DNA of 64,000 nt from Acetatifactor sp. GTDB lineage: Bacteria > Bacillota > Clostridia > Lachnospirales > Lachnospiraceae. Made by a program: the position numbers and the translations under genes. The stretch's first letter is position 1, and the number at the start of each line of letters is the position of its first letter. The stretch is taken from the NCBI GenBank assembly GCA_016290775.1, contig JAEEVF010000001.1, positions 372,001 to 436,000 of the forward strand. Reading direction: 5' to 3'. The notes under the pieces are model-generated. The model was not told where the DNA came from. It was given only the letters and a program-made list of their open reading frames with translations, and ran no database searches. Shown here one piece after another: positions 20,242 through 29,417 of the stretch.

Positions 20242-21948
20242 TTGGTACAAGTCTATTACGGGGTCGCATTTGCAATAGCGATCATGTTTGCTGCAACCTA
20301 TATTCATATCTGGCATAAGCATTTTGACATCAATTTTACGATGGTCTTTTCGCTGGTTCCCATCGCCTGCTTAGGCTATTGGATGGGCTCTACCGCGACG
20401 AACCTGGAGGAGGCGTTCGCGGCGCTCAAGGTCATCTATATTGGCGGATGCTTTTTGCAGCTGTTCATTTTGTTCAGCGTCATGAACCTTTGCCGGATCC
20501 GCGTTGGCAGATGGATCAGAGTCTTGCTCTTTTTTGTCACGGCGCTGATCTACGCCTCCGTGCTGACGATCGGACGAACGGACCTGTTCTACAAGAGCGT
20601 AACGTTTGAACTTGTGAACGGCCTGCCGGTTCTTACGAAACAATATGCCTGGATGCATACGGTTTTCTATGCCGTATTGATCATGTTCTTTTTGGCGTCG
20701 CTCATCGTGATCGGGTACTCTTGGCTGAAAAAAAGTCAGGTGCCGAGAACGATCATCTATCTTTTGATATTCCCTGACGTCATTTGCGTATCCTGCTTTT
20801 TCCTGGGCAGGAAGGTTGTCAGCACCATCGATCTTGTGCCTGTGGGCTATGTGATCGCCGAGGTGATCTACCTTCTGATCGCATATCGCGTCAACCTGTA
20901 TGACGTCGGCGAAACCGTGATCGATTCCATGGTGCGGGAGAGGGCGATCGGATATATCTCCTTTGATTTTAACAATCGGTACCTTGGAAGCAATGAGATG
21001 GCAAGGAAGCTCATTCCTGAGCTGTCCGTGCTGAAGGTGGATCAGGTGCTCGGTGAGTCGGCAAACGAAAAGAAGATCTGGCACTTCTTGGAAAGCTTCC
21101 AGAAGAACCAGGACAATGACCTGTTTGTCTTTACCTATCACGAGACGGAGGCGCCCGACGACGAGCGGATCTACAACGTGAACGTCAATTACCTGTATGA
21201 CGGAGTGAAAAAGCGCGGCTACATCATCACCTTTACGGATGACACGCAGAATCGAAAGTACATTCAGCTGCTGGACAGCTATAATGACAAGTTAAAGCGC
21301 GAGGTGGACGCAAAGACGCAGCATATCATGGAGATGCATGACAACCTGATCATGAGTCTCGCAACGATGGTTGAAAGTCGTGACAATTCCACGGGAGGTC
21401 ACATCAAGCGTACCAGTGAGGGCGTGCGCATTTTGGTTGATGAGATCCTAAAGCTCGGGACACTTTCCTTGTCAGAGGAATTCTGTAAGGACGTCATCAA
21501 GGCGGCGCCCATGCATGACCTTGGGAAGATCGCCGTGGATGACGAGGTGCTCCGTAAGCCCGGAAAGTTCACGGACGAGGAGTTTGAAAAGATGAAGATC
21601 CATGCGGCCGAGGGCGCCAGGGTCATTCATGAGATCCTCGAGCACACCGACGATGAGTCCTTTAAGCATGTCGCGGAAAACGTGGCGCATTATCATCACG
21701 AGCGCTGGGACGGTTCCGGATATCCCGAGGGACTTTCGGGGGAGCAGATCCCGATCGAGGCGAGGATCATGGCCATTGCGGACGTATATGATGCATTGGT
21801 CAGCAAACGTGTTTACAAGGAAGCCTTCAGCACGGATCGCGCAAACGCCATCATCATGGAGGGCATGGGGACGCAGTTTGATCCAAGCCTGAAGACGGCA
21901 TATGAAAAAGCAAGACCGAGGCTGGAAGCATATTATAAAGCAATCTGA
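20242..21948 (+). CDS. Membrane 7TM-PAS-like HD-GYP phosphodiesterase
   Basis: A 568-residue sensor protein. About seven membrane helices occupy residues 1-225 (a 7TM histidine-kinase-like input region). A PAS-like segment follows (about 230-340), then a short coiled coil and an HD-GYP domain (about 360-565). The HD pair is His425-Asp426 in MHDLGK; the GYP motif reads GSGYPEGL and downstream AIADVYDAL is present. HD-GYP enzymes hydrolyse cyclic di-GMP. TTG 20242 is 7 bp after GAGGTGA. It is 18 bp downstream of lacZ and 62 bp before GH43, so it may tie cyclic di-GMP to sugar use; the ligand is unknown. Confidence 0.88.
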   Translation: MVQVYYGVAFAIAIMFAATYIHIWHKHFDINFTMVFSLVPIACLGYWMGSTATNLEEAFAALKVIYIGGCFLQLFILFSVMNLCRIRVGRWIRVLLFFVTALIYASVLTIGRTDLFYKSVTFELVNGLPVLTKQYAWMHTVFYAVLIMFFLASLIVIGYSWLKKSQVPRTIIYLLIFPDVICVSCFFLGRKVVSTIDLVPVGYVIAEVIYLLIAYRVNLYDVGETVIDSMVRERAIGYISFDFNNRYLGSNEMARKLIPELSVLKVDQVLGESANEKKIWHFLESFQKNQDNDLFVFTYHETEAPDDERIYNVNVNYLYDGVKKRGYIITFTDDTQNRKYIQLLDSYNDKLKREVDAKTQHIMEMHDNLIMSLATMVESRDNSTGGHIKRTSEGVRILVDEILKLGTLSLSEEFCKDVIKAAPMHDLGKIAVDDEVLRKPGKFTDEEFEKMKIHAAEGARVIHEILEHTDDESFKHVAENVAHYHHERWDGSGYPEGLSGEQIPIEARIMAIADVYDALVSKRVYKEAFSTDRANAIIMEGMGTQFDPSLKTAYEKARPRLEAYYKAI

Positions 21949-22010
21949 GCGCTGACAGGAACATGTTGTTAAGCAATCTGGGCGCTGATGATTAAAGGAG
22001 GATCAAAAGC

Positions 22011-22937
22011 ATGGAACGCGAGAACTTTGGCACAAATCCCATCATCAAGAACATTTACACGGCGGACCCCGCGCCCATGGTGTATGGGGACACGCTCTAT
22101 CTTTACACGACGCACGACGAGGACATGCTTGTGAATGATTTCTACACCATGATCGACTGGAGGTGCTTTTCCACCAAGGACATGGTGCACTGGACGGATC
22201 ACGGCAAGGTTTTTTCGCTGGACGACATCGCATGGGCGGATGACCGTGCGTGGGCGCCACAGGCCATCGAGAGAAACGGTAAGTTTTATCTGTATTGCCC
22301 CGTGCATAAAAAGGACGGTGGCATGGCCATTGCGGTAGGCATTTCCGATCGTCCGGAGGGACCGTTTAAGGACCTTGGATATCCCCTTGTTGACGAGGGT
22401 GACTGGAATGACATTGATCCCACGGTATTTATCGACGATGATGGTCAGGCGTACCTTTATTTCGGAAATCCGGAGCTTCGCTACGTGCTTTTGAATGAGG
22501 ACATGATCTCTTATGATCAGACGGTGGGCGTAGGCAGGATTCCCATGACACAGGAGTCCTTTGCAGAGGGCGGTCACATGACCGGAACGACTTACGGGGA
22601 AGGCCCTTGGTTCTACAAGAGAAATGGCCTTTACTACATGGTATATGCAGCCTTTGCTAAGGGCGTGCATCAGGAACATTTGGCATATTCCACCGCCGAA
22701 GGCCCCACGGGTCCTTGGAAGTACGGCGGAGTGCTGATGACGGAAGAGGGCGGTGTTTTCACGAACCATCCCGGCGTTTGCGACTTCAAGGGACATTCGT
22801 ACCTGTTCTATCACACCGGAGAGCTCCCGGGAGGGAGTCTGTTCCACAGAAGCGTTTGTGTTGCGGAGTTTTCCTATAATGAAGACGGGTCGATTAACGT
22901 GATCCCGATGTGCTCCGGCGTGAAGGGCATCGAGTAG
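22011..22937 (+). CDS. Glycoside hydrolase family 43 enzyme
   Basis: A 308-residue five-bladed beta-propeller enzyme. The catalytic base is the Asp in TADPAPM near residue 17, the pKa-modulating Asp is in DIDPTVFIDDDG near 142, and the general acid Glu is in TYGEGPWFYKRNG near 197. Family activities are beta-xylosidase and alpha-L-arabinofuranosidase; the exact one cannot be told. No signal peptide, so it acts on imported oligosaccharides. ATG 22011 follows AAAGGAGGATC. It is third in the lacZ block. Confidence 0.92.
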   Translation: MERENFGTNPIIKNIYTADPAPMVYGDTLYLYTTHDEDMLVNDFYTMIDWRCFSTKDMVHWTDHGKVFSLDDIAWADDRAWAPQAIERNGKFYLYCPVHKKDGGMAIAVGISDRPEGPFKDLGYPLVDEGDWNDIDPTVFIDDDGQAYLYFGNPELRYVLLNEDMISYDQTVGVGRIPMTQESFAEGGHMTGTTYGEGPWFYKRNGLYYMVYAAFAKGVHQEHLAYSTAEGPTGPWKYGGVLMTEEGGVFTNHPGVCDFKGHSYLFYHTGELPGGSLFHRSVCVAEFSYNEDGSINVIPMCSGVKGIE

Positions 22938-22966
22938 GAGCGGCGTATGCAGGAAACGATTTTTAG

Positions 22967-22995
22967 TTGACATGAATGTCGAAAAAGCGTAAAAT
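22967..22995 (+). promoter_or_regulatory. nrdR promoter
   Basis: TTGACA (22967-22972), 17-bp spacer, TAAAAT (22990-22995). Confidence 0.78.
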
Positions 22996-23039
22996 CACCT
23001 TAGGTAAACCCTATTCTATTGCACAAGGAGGAACTCAAA

Positions 23040-23489
23040 GTGAAGTGTCCCTATTGTAATCAGGAAAACACCCGCGTGATCGATTCCAGACCTGCAGAAG
23101 ATAATAATTCCATAAGGCGCAGAAGAGAATGCGATGAGTGCGGAAAAAGATTTACCACCTATGAGAAGATCGAGACGATCCCGCTGATCATCATCAAGAA
23201 GGACAACAATCGTCAGACCTATGATCGCGAAAAGATCGAGGCAGGCGTGCTCCGTGCATGTCACAAGCGTCCCGTCAGCGCGACCCAGCTCAATAACCTC
23301 GTGAATGAGGTCGAAAACGAGATCTTCAGCATGGAAGACAAAGAGATCCCGAGCCGCGTGATCGGTGAGATCGTTATGAATAAGCTCAAGGACCTTGATG
23401 AGGTGGCTTACGTAAGATTCGCCTCGGTGTATCGGGAATTCAAAGACATCAATACGTTTATGGATGAATTGAAAACGATGTTGAAGTAA
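23040..23489 (+). CDS. nrdR: Transcriptional repressor NrdR
   Basis: A 149-residue protein of standard NrdR length. The N-terminal zinc ribbon is CPYC...CDEC (residues 3-34), followed by an ATP-cone domain (about 49-139). It represses ribonucleotide reductase operons according to ATP/dATP occupancy. GTG 23040 is chosen because AAGGAGG (23026-23032) lies 7 bp upstream and the product then starts VKCPYC. An in-frame TTG at 23019 precedes the ribosome site. Monocistronic, with its own promoter and terminator. Confidence 0.96.
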   Translation: MKCPYCNQENTRVIDSRPAEDNNSIRRRRECDECGKRFTTYEKIETIPLIIIKKDNNRQTYDREKIEAGVLRACHKRPVSATQLNNLVNEVENEIFSMEDKEIPSRVIGEIVMNKLKDLDEVAYVRFASVYREFKDINTFMDELKTMLK

Positions 23490-23502
23490 GGCTTACGAAA
23501 CG

Positions 23503-23532
23503 AAATCCGCGGAGAATATCCGCGGATTTTTT
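23503..23532 (+). terminator. nrdR terminator
   Basis: AAATCCGCGGA, loop GAATA, TCCGCGGATTT running into TTT: an 11-bp perfect stem. Confidence 0.92.
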
Positions 23533-23561
23533 ACGCAGGAACAAAGGCGAAAGGCAGAGCG

Positions 23562-25814
23562 ATGATATATTTTGACAATGCCGCGACAACTAAACTAAAC
23601 GCCAAAGTGCTTGAGGAAATGATGCCGTACCTAACGGAAGAGTTCGGCAATCCAAGCGCGATCTATTCCCTCGGCAGTCATGCGAAAAAGGCACTGGCGA
23701 TGGCGAGGAGACGCGTAGCCGCCGTGATCGGTGCTGAGGCGGGTGAGATCACCTTTACCTCAGGCGGATCGGAGAGCGATAACCTGGCCATCTTTTCAGC
23801 CGTAAAGTCCATGCAGGACCGTGGAAAACATGTCATCACGACAAAGATCGAGCATCATGCGGTCTTAAATGCGTGCAAAGAGCTGGAAAAGCAAGGATAC
23901 CAGGTGACCTATGTAGGTGTTAATGAGCAGGGGCGCATCGAACCTGCGGAAGTGCAAAAGGCCATTCGTCCTGACACGGTTTTGATCAGTGTCATGTTTG
24001 CAAATAATGAGGTGGGAACGATCCAGCCCATCGCGGAGATTGGAAGGATCGCAAGGGAGAAGGGCATTCTTTTTCACGTGGACGCCGTGCAGGCATTTGG
24101 TCACGTGGCGATCGACGTGAAAGAGATGAAGATCGATCTTTTGAGCGCCAGTGCGCATAAGCTTCACGGGCCCAAGGGCGTGGGGCTTCTTTACGTGCGG
24201 GAGGGACTTCGCCTTTCGCCAATGATCTTTGGCGGTAAGCAGGAGCGTGGACGCCGTGCGGGAACGGAAAACATTCCGGGCATTGTCGGGTTTGGAAAGG
24301 CCGCTGAATTAGCGCTCGCGAACATGGGGGAGAATGCAAAACAGGTGCGCGCACTTACGGAGCATATGAAGCGAAGGCTAGGTGAGGAAATCCCTGGCAT
24401 CCTCTTCAACGGAACGGATGAAACGCGTCTTGCGGGGCACGTGAGCGTGTGCATCCCGCCCCTGGAGGGGGAGTCCGTACTGATCCAGCTGGATGCGCGC
24501 GGGATCTGCGCTTCAAGCGGATCGGCTTGTACAATTGGTAGCAGTGAGCCGTCTCACGTGTTGCTCGCGATGGGAAGACAGGCGCAGGAAGCCAAGGCAT
24601 CACTCCGATTCACCTTGTCCGAGGAAAATACGATGGCAGAAGTGGATGAAACCGTGGATGCCTTGAAGGAGATCGTGGGTAAGATGCGAAAGGCGATGGG
24701 ATATCATACAGAGGGATCAGGATCGAGCGTTCCTAAGGCAAAGAAAAAGGTCGTGGTCGGAATGTCCGGAGGCGTGGATTCCTCCGTTGCGGCGCTTCTT
24801 TTAAAGGAACAGGGATATGACGTCGTCGGCGTTACCATGCAGATCTGGAAGGACGAGAATTCCTGCAAGGTAAGCGAGCATGGCGGGTGCTGCGGCGCCT
24901 CGGCCGTGGAGGACGCAAGACGCGTTGCCGAGGTTTTGGACATCCCATATTACGTGATGGATTTTAGGGACGAATTCAAGAAAGAGGTTATGGATCCTTT
25001 TGTGGAAGAGTACTTGCAGGGCAGAACGCCGAATCCATGCATTCTTTGCAACAGAAGAGTGAAGTGGGAAGCTCTGCTTCAAAGAAGCCTTGCACTGGGC
25101 GCGGATTATGTCGCAACGGGTCATTATGCAAGGATTGAAAGCCTTCCAAACGGCAGGCTTTGTCTTCGTGCGTCCGTGACCAAGGGAAAGGATCAGACTT
25201 ATGCGCTCTATGGCCTGACACAGGAGCAGCTAAAGCATACGCTGATGCCCGTCGGGGAGTATGATAAGGAACAGATCCGCGAGATCGCTGCGAAGGCAGG
25301 ACTTCCTGTCGCAAACAAGCCGGACAGCCAGGAGATATGCTTCGTGCCCGAGGATGATTATGCCGCTTTTATTGATCGAGAGGCAGGAGACCGTGTGCCT
25401 GGCCCCGGGAATTTTGTGACGGCGAAAGGAGAGATCCTTGGCGAGCACAAGGGCATCACGCACTATACGATCGGGCAGCGCCGCGGCTTGGAACTCCCCA
25501 TGGGGCACCGCGTTTTTGTGACCGAGATCCGGCCAAAGACCAATGAGGTCGTGATCGGAGAAAACGAGGAACTCTTTGTGGATCGCCTTACTTGCAACAA
25601 ACTGAATTTCATGGCAATTGACGACCTTACCGCACCCATGCGCGTGAAGGCAAAGATCAGATATAATCATGGGGGAGAGTATTGCACGATCGAAAAGATC
25701 GGAGAGGACCTTGTGGAATGCAGATTTGAAGCGAAGGTTCGCGCCGCAACGCCCGGCCAGGCCGTCGTGTTCTACGACGGTGAGCATGTCCTTGGCGGCG
25801 GCACGATCCTTTAA
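23562..25814 (+). CDS. Cysteine desulfurase-MnmA fusion (tRNA 2-thiouridylase)
   Basis: A 750-residue two-enzyme chain. Residues 1 to about 385 are a NifS/IscS-type cysteine desulfurase: YFDNAATT start, PLP lysine in SASAHKLHG (about 200), catalytic Cys in SSGSACTIGS (about 322). After a short Gly/Ser/Pro linker, residues about 395-750 are complete MnmA: PP-loop GMSGGVDSS (about 400), catalytic cysteines in NPCILCNRR (about 492) and QEICFV (about 592). The fusion would pass persulfide sulfur directly to U34 of Lys/Glu/Gln tRNAs. In most bacteria these are separate genes. All key residues are kept, so both halves should work. Confidence 0.95.
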   Translation: MIYFDNAATTKLNAKVLEEMMPYLTEEFGNPSAIYSLGSHAKKALAMARRRVAAVIGAEAGEITFTSGGSESDNLAIFSAVKSMQDRGKHVITTKIEHHAVLNACKELEKQGYQVTYVGVNEQGRIEPAEVQKAIRPDTVLISVMFANNEVGTIQPIAEIGRIAREKGILFHVDAVQAFGHVAIDVKEMKIDLLSASAHKLHGPKGVGLLYVREGLRLSPMIFGGKQERGRRAGTENIPGIVGFGKAAELALANMGENAKQVRALTEHMKRRLGEEIPGILFNGTDETRLAGHVSVCIPPLEGESVLIQLDARGICASSGSACTIGSSEPSHVLLAMGRQAQEAKASLRFTLSEENTMAEVDETVDALKEIVGKMRKAMGYHTEGSGSSVPKAKKKVVVGMSGGVDSSVAALLLKEQGYDVVGVTMQIWKDENSCKVSEHGGCCGASAVEDARRVAEVLDIPYYVMDFRDEFKKEVMDPFVEEYLQGRTPNPCILCNRRVKWEALLQRSLALGADYVATGHYARIESLPNGRLCLRASVTKGKDQTYALYGLTQEQLKHTLMPVGEYDKEQIREIAAKAGLPVANKPDSQEICFVPEDDYAAFIDREAGDRVPGPGNFVTAKGEILGEHKGITHYTIGQRRGLELPMGHRVFVTEIRPKTNEVVIGENEELFVDRLTCNKLNFMAIDDLTAPMRVKAKIRYNHGGEYCTIEKIGEDLVECRFEAKVRAATPGQAVVFYDGEHVLGGGTIL

Positions 25815-25817
25815 GAC

Positions 25818-25879
25818 GTGCCAAAAGGAACCGTCCCCAGTGGCACAATCCTGCCAGTGGGGACGGTTCTTTTTGGCAC
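25818..25879. repeat. Long imperfect palindrome, bidirectional terminator-like
   Basis: Two 28-nt arms with one mismatch and one G-U pair flank a 6-nt loop (CAATCC). Each outer arm carries GTGCCAAAA or its complement and an inner GGAACCGTCCCC block. It lies between two convergent genes and has T-rich and A-rich segments in the stem, so it may terminate both. Similar GAACCGTCCCC palindromes recur in clostridial genomes as I remember, which suggests a dispersed repeat. Confidence 0.75.
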
Positions 25880-25903
25880 ATTTATAGTTGACGAAATGCG
25901 GCA

Positions 25904-26725
25904 CTATAGTTTAACAAAATGCGGCACTCTTTTTTCAAAGACGCAGTAGTACTTGAAGCCGCAGTCGGCAAGCACCTCGGCTGCGTGGTCGAAGGAGGTG
26001 CCCACGTTCTTTTCATCGTGGGCGTCGCTCCCGACAGTGATGACTTCGCCGCCGAGCTCGCGGTAGCGCTTTAGGATTTCCTTGCAGGGATTGAAATCCC
26101 GCATGCCGCGCGCGAGGCTGCTGGTGTTCAGCTCGATCCCTTTTTCTTTCTCTAAAAGCAGCTCAAGGATCGGATCGATGACATCCTTATACTTATCATA
26201 GCCATAATCACGATCACGGTTCGGGCCGTAGCGCACCACGTAATCCAAATGACCGTAAACGTCAAAATTCTGGAACTTCTTAACATTCTCCAAAATGGAT
26301 TCAAAATATTCCCGATAAGCTTCCTCCTCGGTTCGGCCTTCGAAGAAATATGGATAATAAGGATCTTTTCCATGGCATATGTGGGAGGAACCAATGATAA
26401 AATCGAAATCATGGCTCTTGGCCAACACGGCGTTCTGGCGCATGCACTCAGGCTGAAGGCCGAGCTCAATGCCAAAGAGGACCTGAATCTGATCGGCATA
26501 TTTTTCCTTCAGTCCGATGAGTTCATATAAATACGAATCGACGTTCAAAAGGAAGATGGAACCGGGTTCTCCCTCCGGGGAATCCGGGTAGTCAAAATCG
26601 TTGTGTTCCGTAAAGCATATGGTATCGAGGCCCAGCTCAATGCCCTTTTTGATGATGTCTTCCATGGGGGCGGTGCTGTCGCCGGAATGATGCGAGTGAA
26701 GATGTACGTCTGCTTTGATCTTCAT
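25904..26725 (-). CDS. PHP-domain phosphatase (histidinol-phosphatase family)
   Basis: A 273-residue PHP protein. Metal-binding motifs are visible: DVHLHSHHS at residues 6-14, FTEHND near 39, GIELGLQ near 86, SSHICHG near 113, GHLDYVVRYG near 158 and GSDAHD near 235. The family includes HisJ/HisK histidinol-phosphate phosphatases acting late in histidine synthesis. No his genes are nearby, so the substrate is uncertain. ATG 26725 (reverse strand) follows GGAAAGGA. Convergent with the NifS-MnmA gene. Confidence 0.85.
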   Translation of the reverse strand: MKIKADVHLHSHHSGDSTAPMEDIIKKGIELGLDTICFTEHNDFDYPDSPEGEPGSIFLLNVDSYLYELIGLKEKYADQIQVLFGIELGLQPECMRQNAVLAKSHDFDFIIGSSHICHGKDPYYPYFFEGRTEEEAYREYFESILENVKKFQNFDVYGHLDYVVRYGPNRDRDYGYDKYKDVIDPILELLLEKEKGIELNTSSLARGMRDFNPCKEILKRYRELGGEVITVGSDAHDEKNVGTSFDHAAEVLADCGFKYYCVFEKRVPHFVKL

Positions 26726-26877
26726 GTTGTTCCTTTCCGGAGCGCGTTCCTTTTCCGATATGGCACGGCGCGTGCTCCTTCCTTATGTAACAATAGCAGA
26801 TATTTGCTAAAAAAACACTAAAAAAATGACGAAACGACAAAAAAATTCACAAAGAGGAAATATTTTTGATTTATCTC

Positions 26878-26906
26878 TTGAATTTACGCATGGAATCACG
26901 TAAAAT
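26878..26906 (+). promoter_or_regulatory. gapA promoter
   Basis: TTGAAT (26878-26883), 17-bp spacer, TAAAAT (26901-26906), giving a leader of about 90 nt. No known riboswitch was recognised in the leader. Confidence 0.72.
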
Positions 26907-27005
26907 ATGTTTGCTGATAAAATTTTGACAATCTAAAAAGGGAAAGGTACTCCCAGAGCCCTGAACATTGTCGAAAGAAAAATAAAATTTTAGGAGGAAT
27001 CTAAA

Positions 27006-28043
27006 ATGGCAGTAAAAGTTGCGATTAATGGTTTTGGCCGTATTGGTCGTCTGGCTTTCAGACAGATGTTCGGAGCACCTGGTTATGAGGTTGTTGCAAT
27101 CAACGATCTGACCAAGCCCTCCATGCTTGCTCAGCTTCTTAAGTATGATACCGCACAGGGCGGATATTGCGGAAAGATCGGTGAGAATCTTCACACCGTA
27201 ACCGCTGATGATGAAGCAGGCACCCTTACCGTTGACGGTAAGACCCTGAAGATCTACGCTATGGCTAAGGCTAACGAGCTCCCTTGGGGTGAGATCGGCG
27301 TAGACGTTGTTCTTGAGTGTACTGGTTTCTACTGCTCCAAGGAGAAGAGCCAGGCTCACATCGATGCAGGCGCTAAGAAGGTTGTTATCTCCGCACCCGC
27401 TGGTAACGATCTGAAGACCATCGTATTCTCCGTAAACGAGAAGACCCTGACCGCTGATGATCAGATCATCTCCGCTGCATCCTGCACCACCAACTGCCTT
27501 GCACCCATGGCTAAGGCTCTGAACGATTACGCTCCCATCCAGAGCGGTATCATGAGCACCATCCATGCATATACCGGCGACCAGATGATCCTTGACGGTC
27601 CTCACAGAAAGGGTGACCTTCGTCGTGCTCGTGCAGGCGCTGCAAACATCGTTCCCAACAGCACCGGCGCTGCAAAGGCTATCGGCCTTGTTATCCCTGA
27701 GCTGAACGGCAAGCTGATCGGCTCCGCACAGCGTGTTCCCGTTCCCACCGGTTCCACCACGATCCTTACCGCAGTTGTTAAGGGCGCTAACGTAACCAAG
27801 GAAGGCATCAACGCTGCAATGAAGGCTGCTGCTTCCGAGTCCTTCGGTTACAACGAGGATCAGATCGTTTCTTCCGACGTTATCGGTATGAGATTTGGTT
27901 CCCTGTTCGATGCAACCCAGACCATGGTTTCCAAGATTGACGAGGATACCTACCAGGTACAGGTTGTTTCATGGTATGACAACGAGAACTCCTACACCAG
28001 CCAGATGGTTCGTACCATTAAGTACTTCGCTGAGCTGAACTAA
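27006..28043 (+). CDS. gap: Glyceraldehyde-3-phosphate dehydrogenase, type I
   Basis: A 345-residue glycolytic enzyme with NAD-binding INGFGRIGR at residues 7-15, catalytic Cys160 in [10 protein letters not shown] and the C-terminal [12 protein letters not shown]. It oxidises glyceraldehyde 3-phosphate to 1,3-bisphosphoglycerate. Strongly restricted codon choice (AAG, CTG/CTT, GTT, ACC) suggests very high expression. ATG 27006 follows TAGGAGGAA. First gene of a gap-pgk-tpiA series. Confidence 0.97.
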   Translation: MAVKVAINGFGRIGRLAFRQMFGAPGYEVVAINDLTKPSMLAQLLKYDTAQGGYCGKIGENLHTVTADDEAGTLTVDGKTLKIYAMAKANELPWGEIGVDVVLECTGFYCSKEKSQAHIDAGAKKVVISAPAGNDLKTIVFSVNEKTLTADDQIISAASCTTNCLAPMAKALNDYAPIQSGIMSTIHAYTGDQMILDGPHRKGDLRRARAGAANIVPNSTGAAKAIGLVIPELNGKLIGSAQRVPVPTGSTTILTAVVKGANVTKEGINAAMKAAASESFGYNEDQIVSSDVIGMRFGSLFDATQTMVSKIDEDTYQVQVVSWYDNENSYTSQMVRTIKYFAELN

Positions 28044-28063
28044 GAGTTAGCAAAAGAGACCTT

Positions 28064-28092
28064 AGGGGTCCGGTCTTATGGACCGGGCCCCT
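28064..28092 (+). other. gap-pgk intergenic hairpin
   Basis: GGGGTCCGGTC (28065-28075), loop TTATG, GACCGGGCCCC (28081-28091): a very stable stem without a U-tract, so not a normal terminator. Probably an RNA-processing or stability element setting gap levels above pgk. Confidence 0.6.
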
Positions 28093-28128
28093 TAACCACT
28101 TTAAATATCAAAAATGGAGGTTCCTAAA

Positions 28129-29352
28129 ATGAGCTTAAACAAGAAATCCGTAGACGACATTAATGCAAAGGGCAAGCGCGTTCTCGTAAGATGTGACTTC
28201 AACGTTCCCCTGAAGGATGGCGTGATCACCGACGAGACCCGTATCGTTGCAGCACTTCCCACCATCAAGAAGCTGATCGCTGACGGCGGCAAGGTGATCC
28301 TTTGCTCCCATCTTGGCAAGGTAAAGGAAGGCCCCAATGAGAAGGAGTCCCTTGCACCCGTTGCAAAGAGACTTTCCGAGAAGCTTGGCAAGGAAGTTGT
28401 TTTCGTAGCTGATTACAACGTAACTGGCGAGGCTGCTACCAAGGCAGTTGAGAACATGAAGGAAGGCGACGTTGTTCTGCTTCAGAACACTCGTTTCCGC
28501 GGCACGGAAGAGACCAAGAACGGCGAAAAGTTCTCCAAGGAGCTCGCTGATCTGGCTGATCTTTACGTTTGCGACGCATTCGGTTCTTCCCACAGAGCAC
28601 ATGCTTCCGTGGAAGGCGTTACCAAGTTCATCACCGCTAAGGGCGGCGAGAACGTTGTTGGTTATCTGATGCAGAAGGAAATCGATTTCCTCGGCAATGC
28701 AGTTGAGAATCCCGTTCGTCCTTTCGTGGCAATCCTTGGCGGCGCTAAGGTTGCTGACAAGCTGAACGTTATCTCCAACTTGCTTGAGAAGTGCGATACC
28801 CTGATCATCGGCGGCGGCATGGCTTACACCTTCTTAAAGGCACAGGGCTATGAGATCGGTAAGTCCCTCGTTGACAACGAGAAGATCGACTACTGCAAGG
28901 AGATGATGGAGAAGGCTGCAAAGCTTGGCAAGAAGCTTCTTCTTCCCGTTGACTCCGTTACCATCGCTGAGTTCCCTAACCCCATCGACGCACCTGTTGA
29001 GACCGTTGTTTGCGATGTTGACAAGATGCCTGCAGACAGAGAGGGTTGCGACATCGGACCTAAGACCGCTGCACTGTACGCAGAGGCAGTAAAGAGCGCT
29101 AAGACCGTTGTTTGGAACGGACCTATGGGCGTGTTCGAGAATCCTACCCTGGCAGCTGGTACCATCGCAGTTGCGAAGGCTCTTGCTGAGACCGATGCAA
29201 CCACGATCATCGGCGGCGGTGATTCCGCATCTGCAGTTAACAACCTTGGCTTCGGCGACAAGATGAGCCACATCTCCACCGGCGGCGGCGCTTCCCTGGA
29301 GTTCCTTGAGGGCAAGGTTCTTCCCGGCGTAGCAGCAGCTGACGACAAGTAA
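28129..29352 (+). CDS. pgk: Phosphoglycerate kinase
   Basis: A 407-residue kinase making ATP from 1,3-bisphosphoglycerate. It has [11 protein letters not shown] at the N-terminus, [19 protein letters not shown], the nucleotide-binding WNGPMGVFE near residue 330 and GGGDSASAV near 360. ATG 28129 follows GGAGG at 28117-28121; an in-frame ATG at 28114 overlaps that site. Codon use is as biased as in gap. Confidence 0.97.
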   Translation: MSLNKKSVDDINAKGKRVLVRCDFNVPLKDGVITDETRIVAALPTIKKLIADGGKVILCSHLGKVKEGPNEKESLAPVAKRLSEKLGKEVVFVADYNVTGEAATKAVENMKEGDVVLLQNTRFRGTEETKNGEKFSKELADLADLYVCDAFGSSHRAHASVEGVTKFITAKGGENVVGYLMQKEIDFLGNAVENPVRPFVAILGGAKVADKLNVISNLLEKCDTLIIGGGMAYTFLKAQGYEIGKSLVDNEKIDYCKEMMEKAAKLGKKLLLPVDSVTIAEFPNPIDAPVETVVCDVDKMPADREGCDIGPKTAALYAEAVKSAKTVVWNGPMGVFENPTLAAGTIAVAKALAETDATTIIGGGDSASAVNNLGFGDKMSHISTGGGASLEFLEGKVLPGVAAADDK

Positions 29353-29366
29353 TCATTTTGAAAGCA

Positions 29367-29399
29367 TTCGGGCTGCCCGGCGTGCCGCGGCGGCCCGAA
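29367..29399 (+). other. pgk-tpiA intergenic hairpin
   Basis: TTCGGGCTGCC (29367-29377) pairs with GGCGGCCCGAA (29389-29399), 11 bp with one G-U, and has no U-tract. It is comparable to the gap-pgk hairpin, suggesting segmental processing of one glycolytic mRNA. Confidence 0.6.
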
Positions 29400-29417
29400 G
29401 TAAAATAGGAGGATAAT

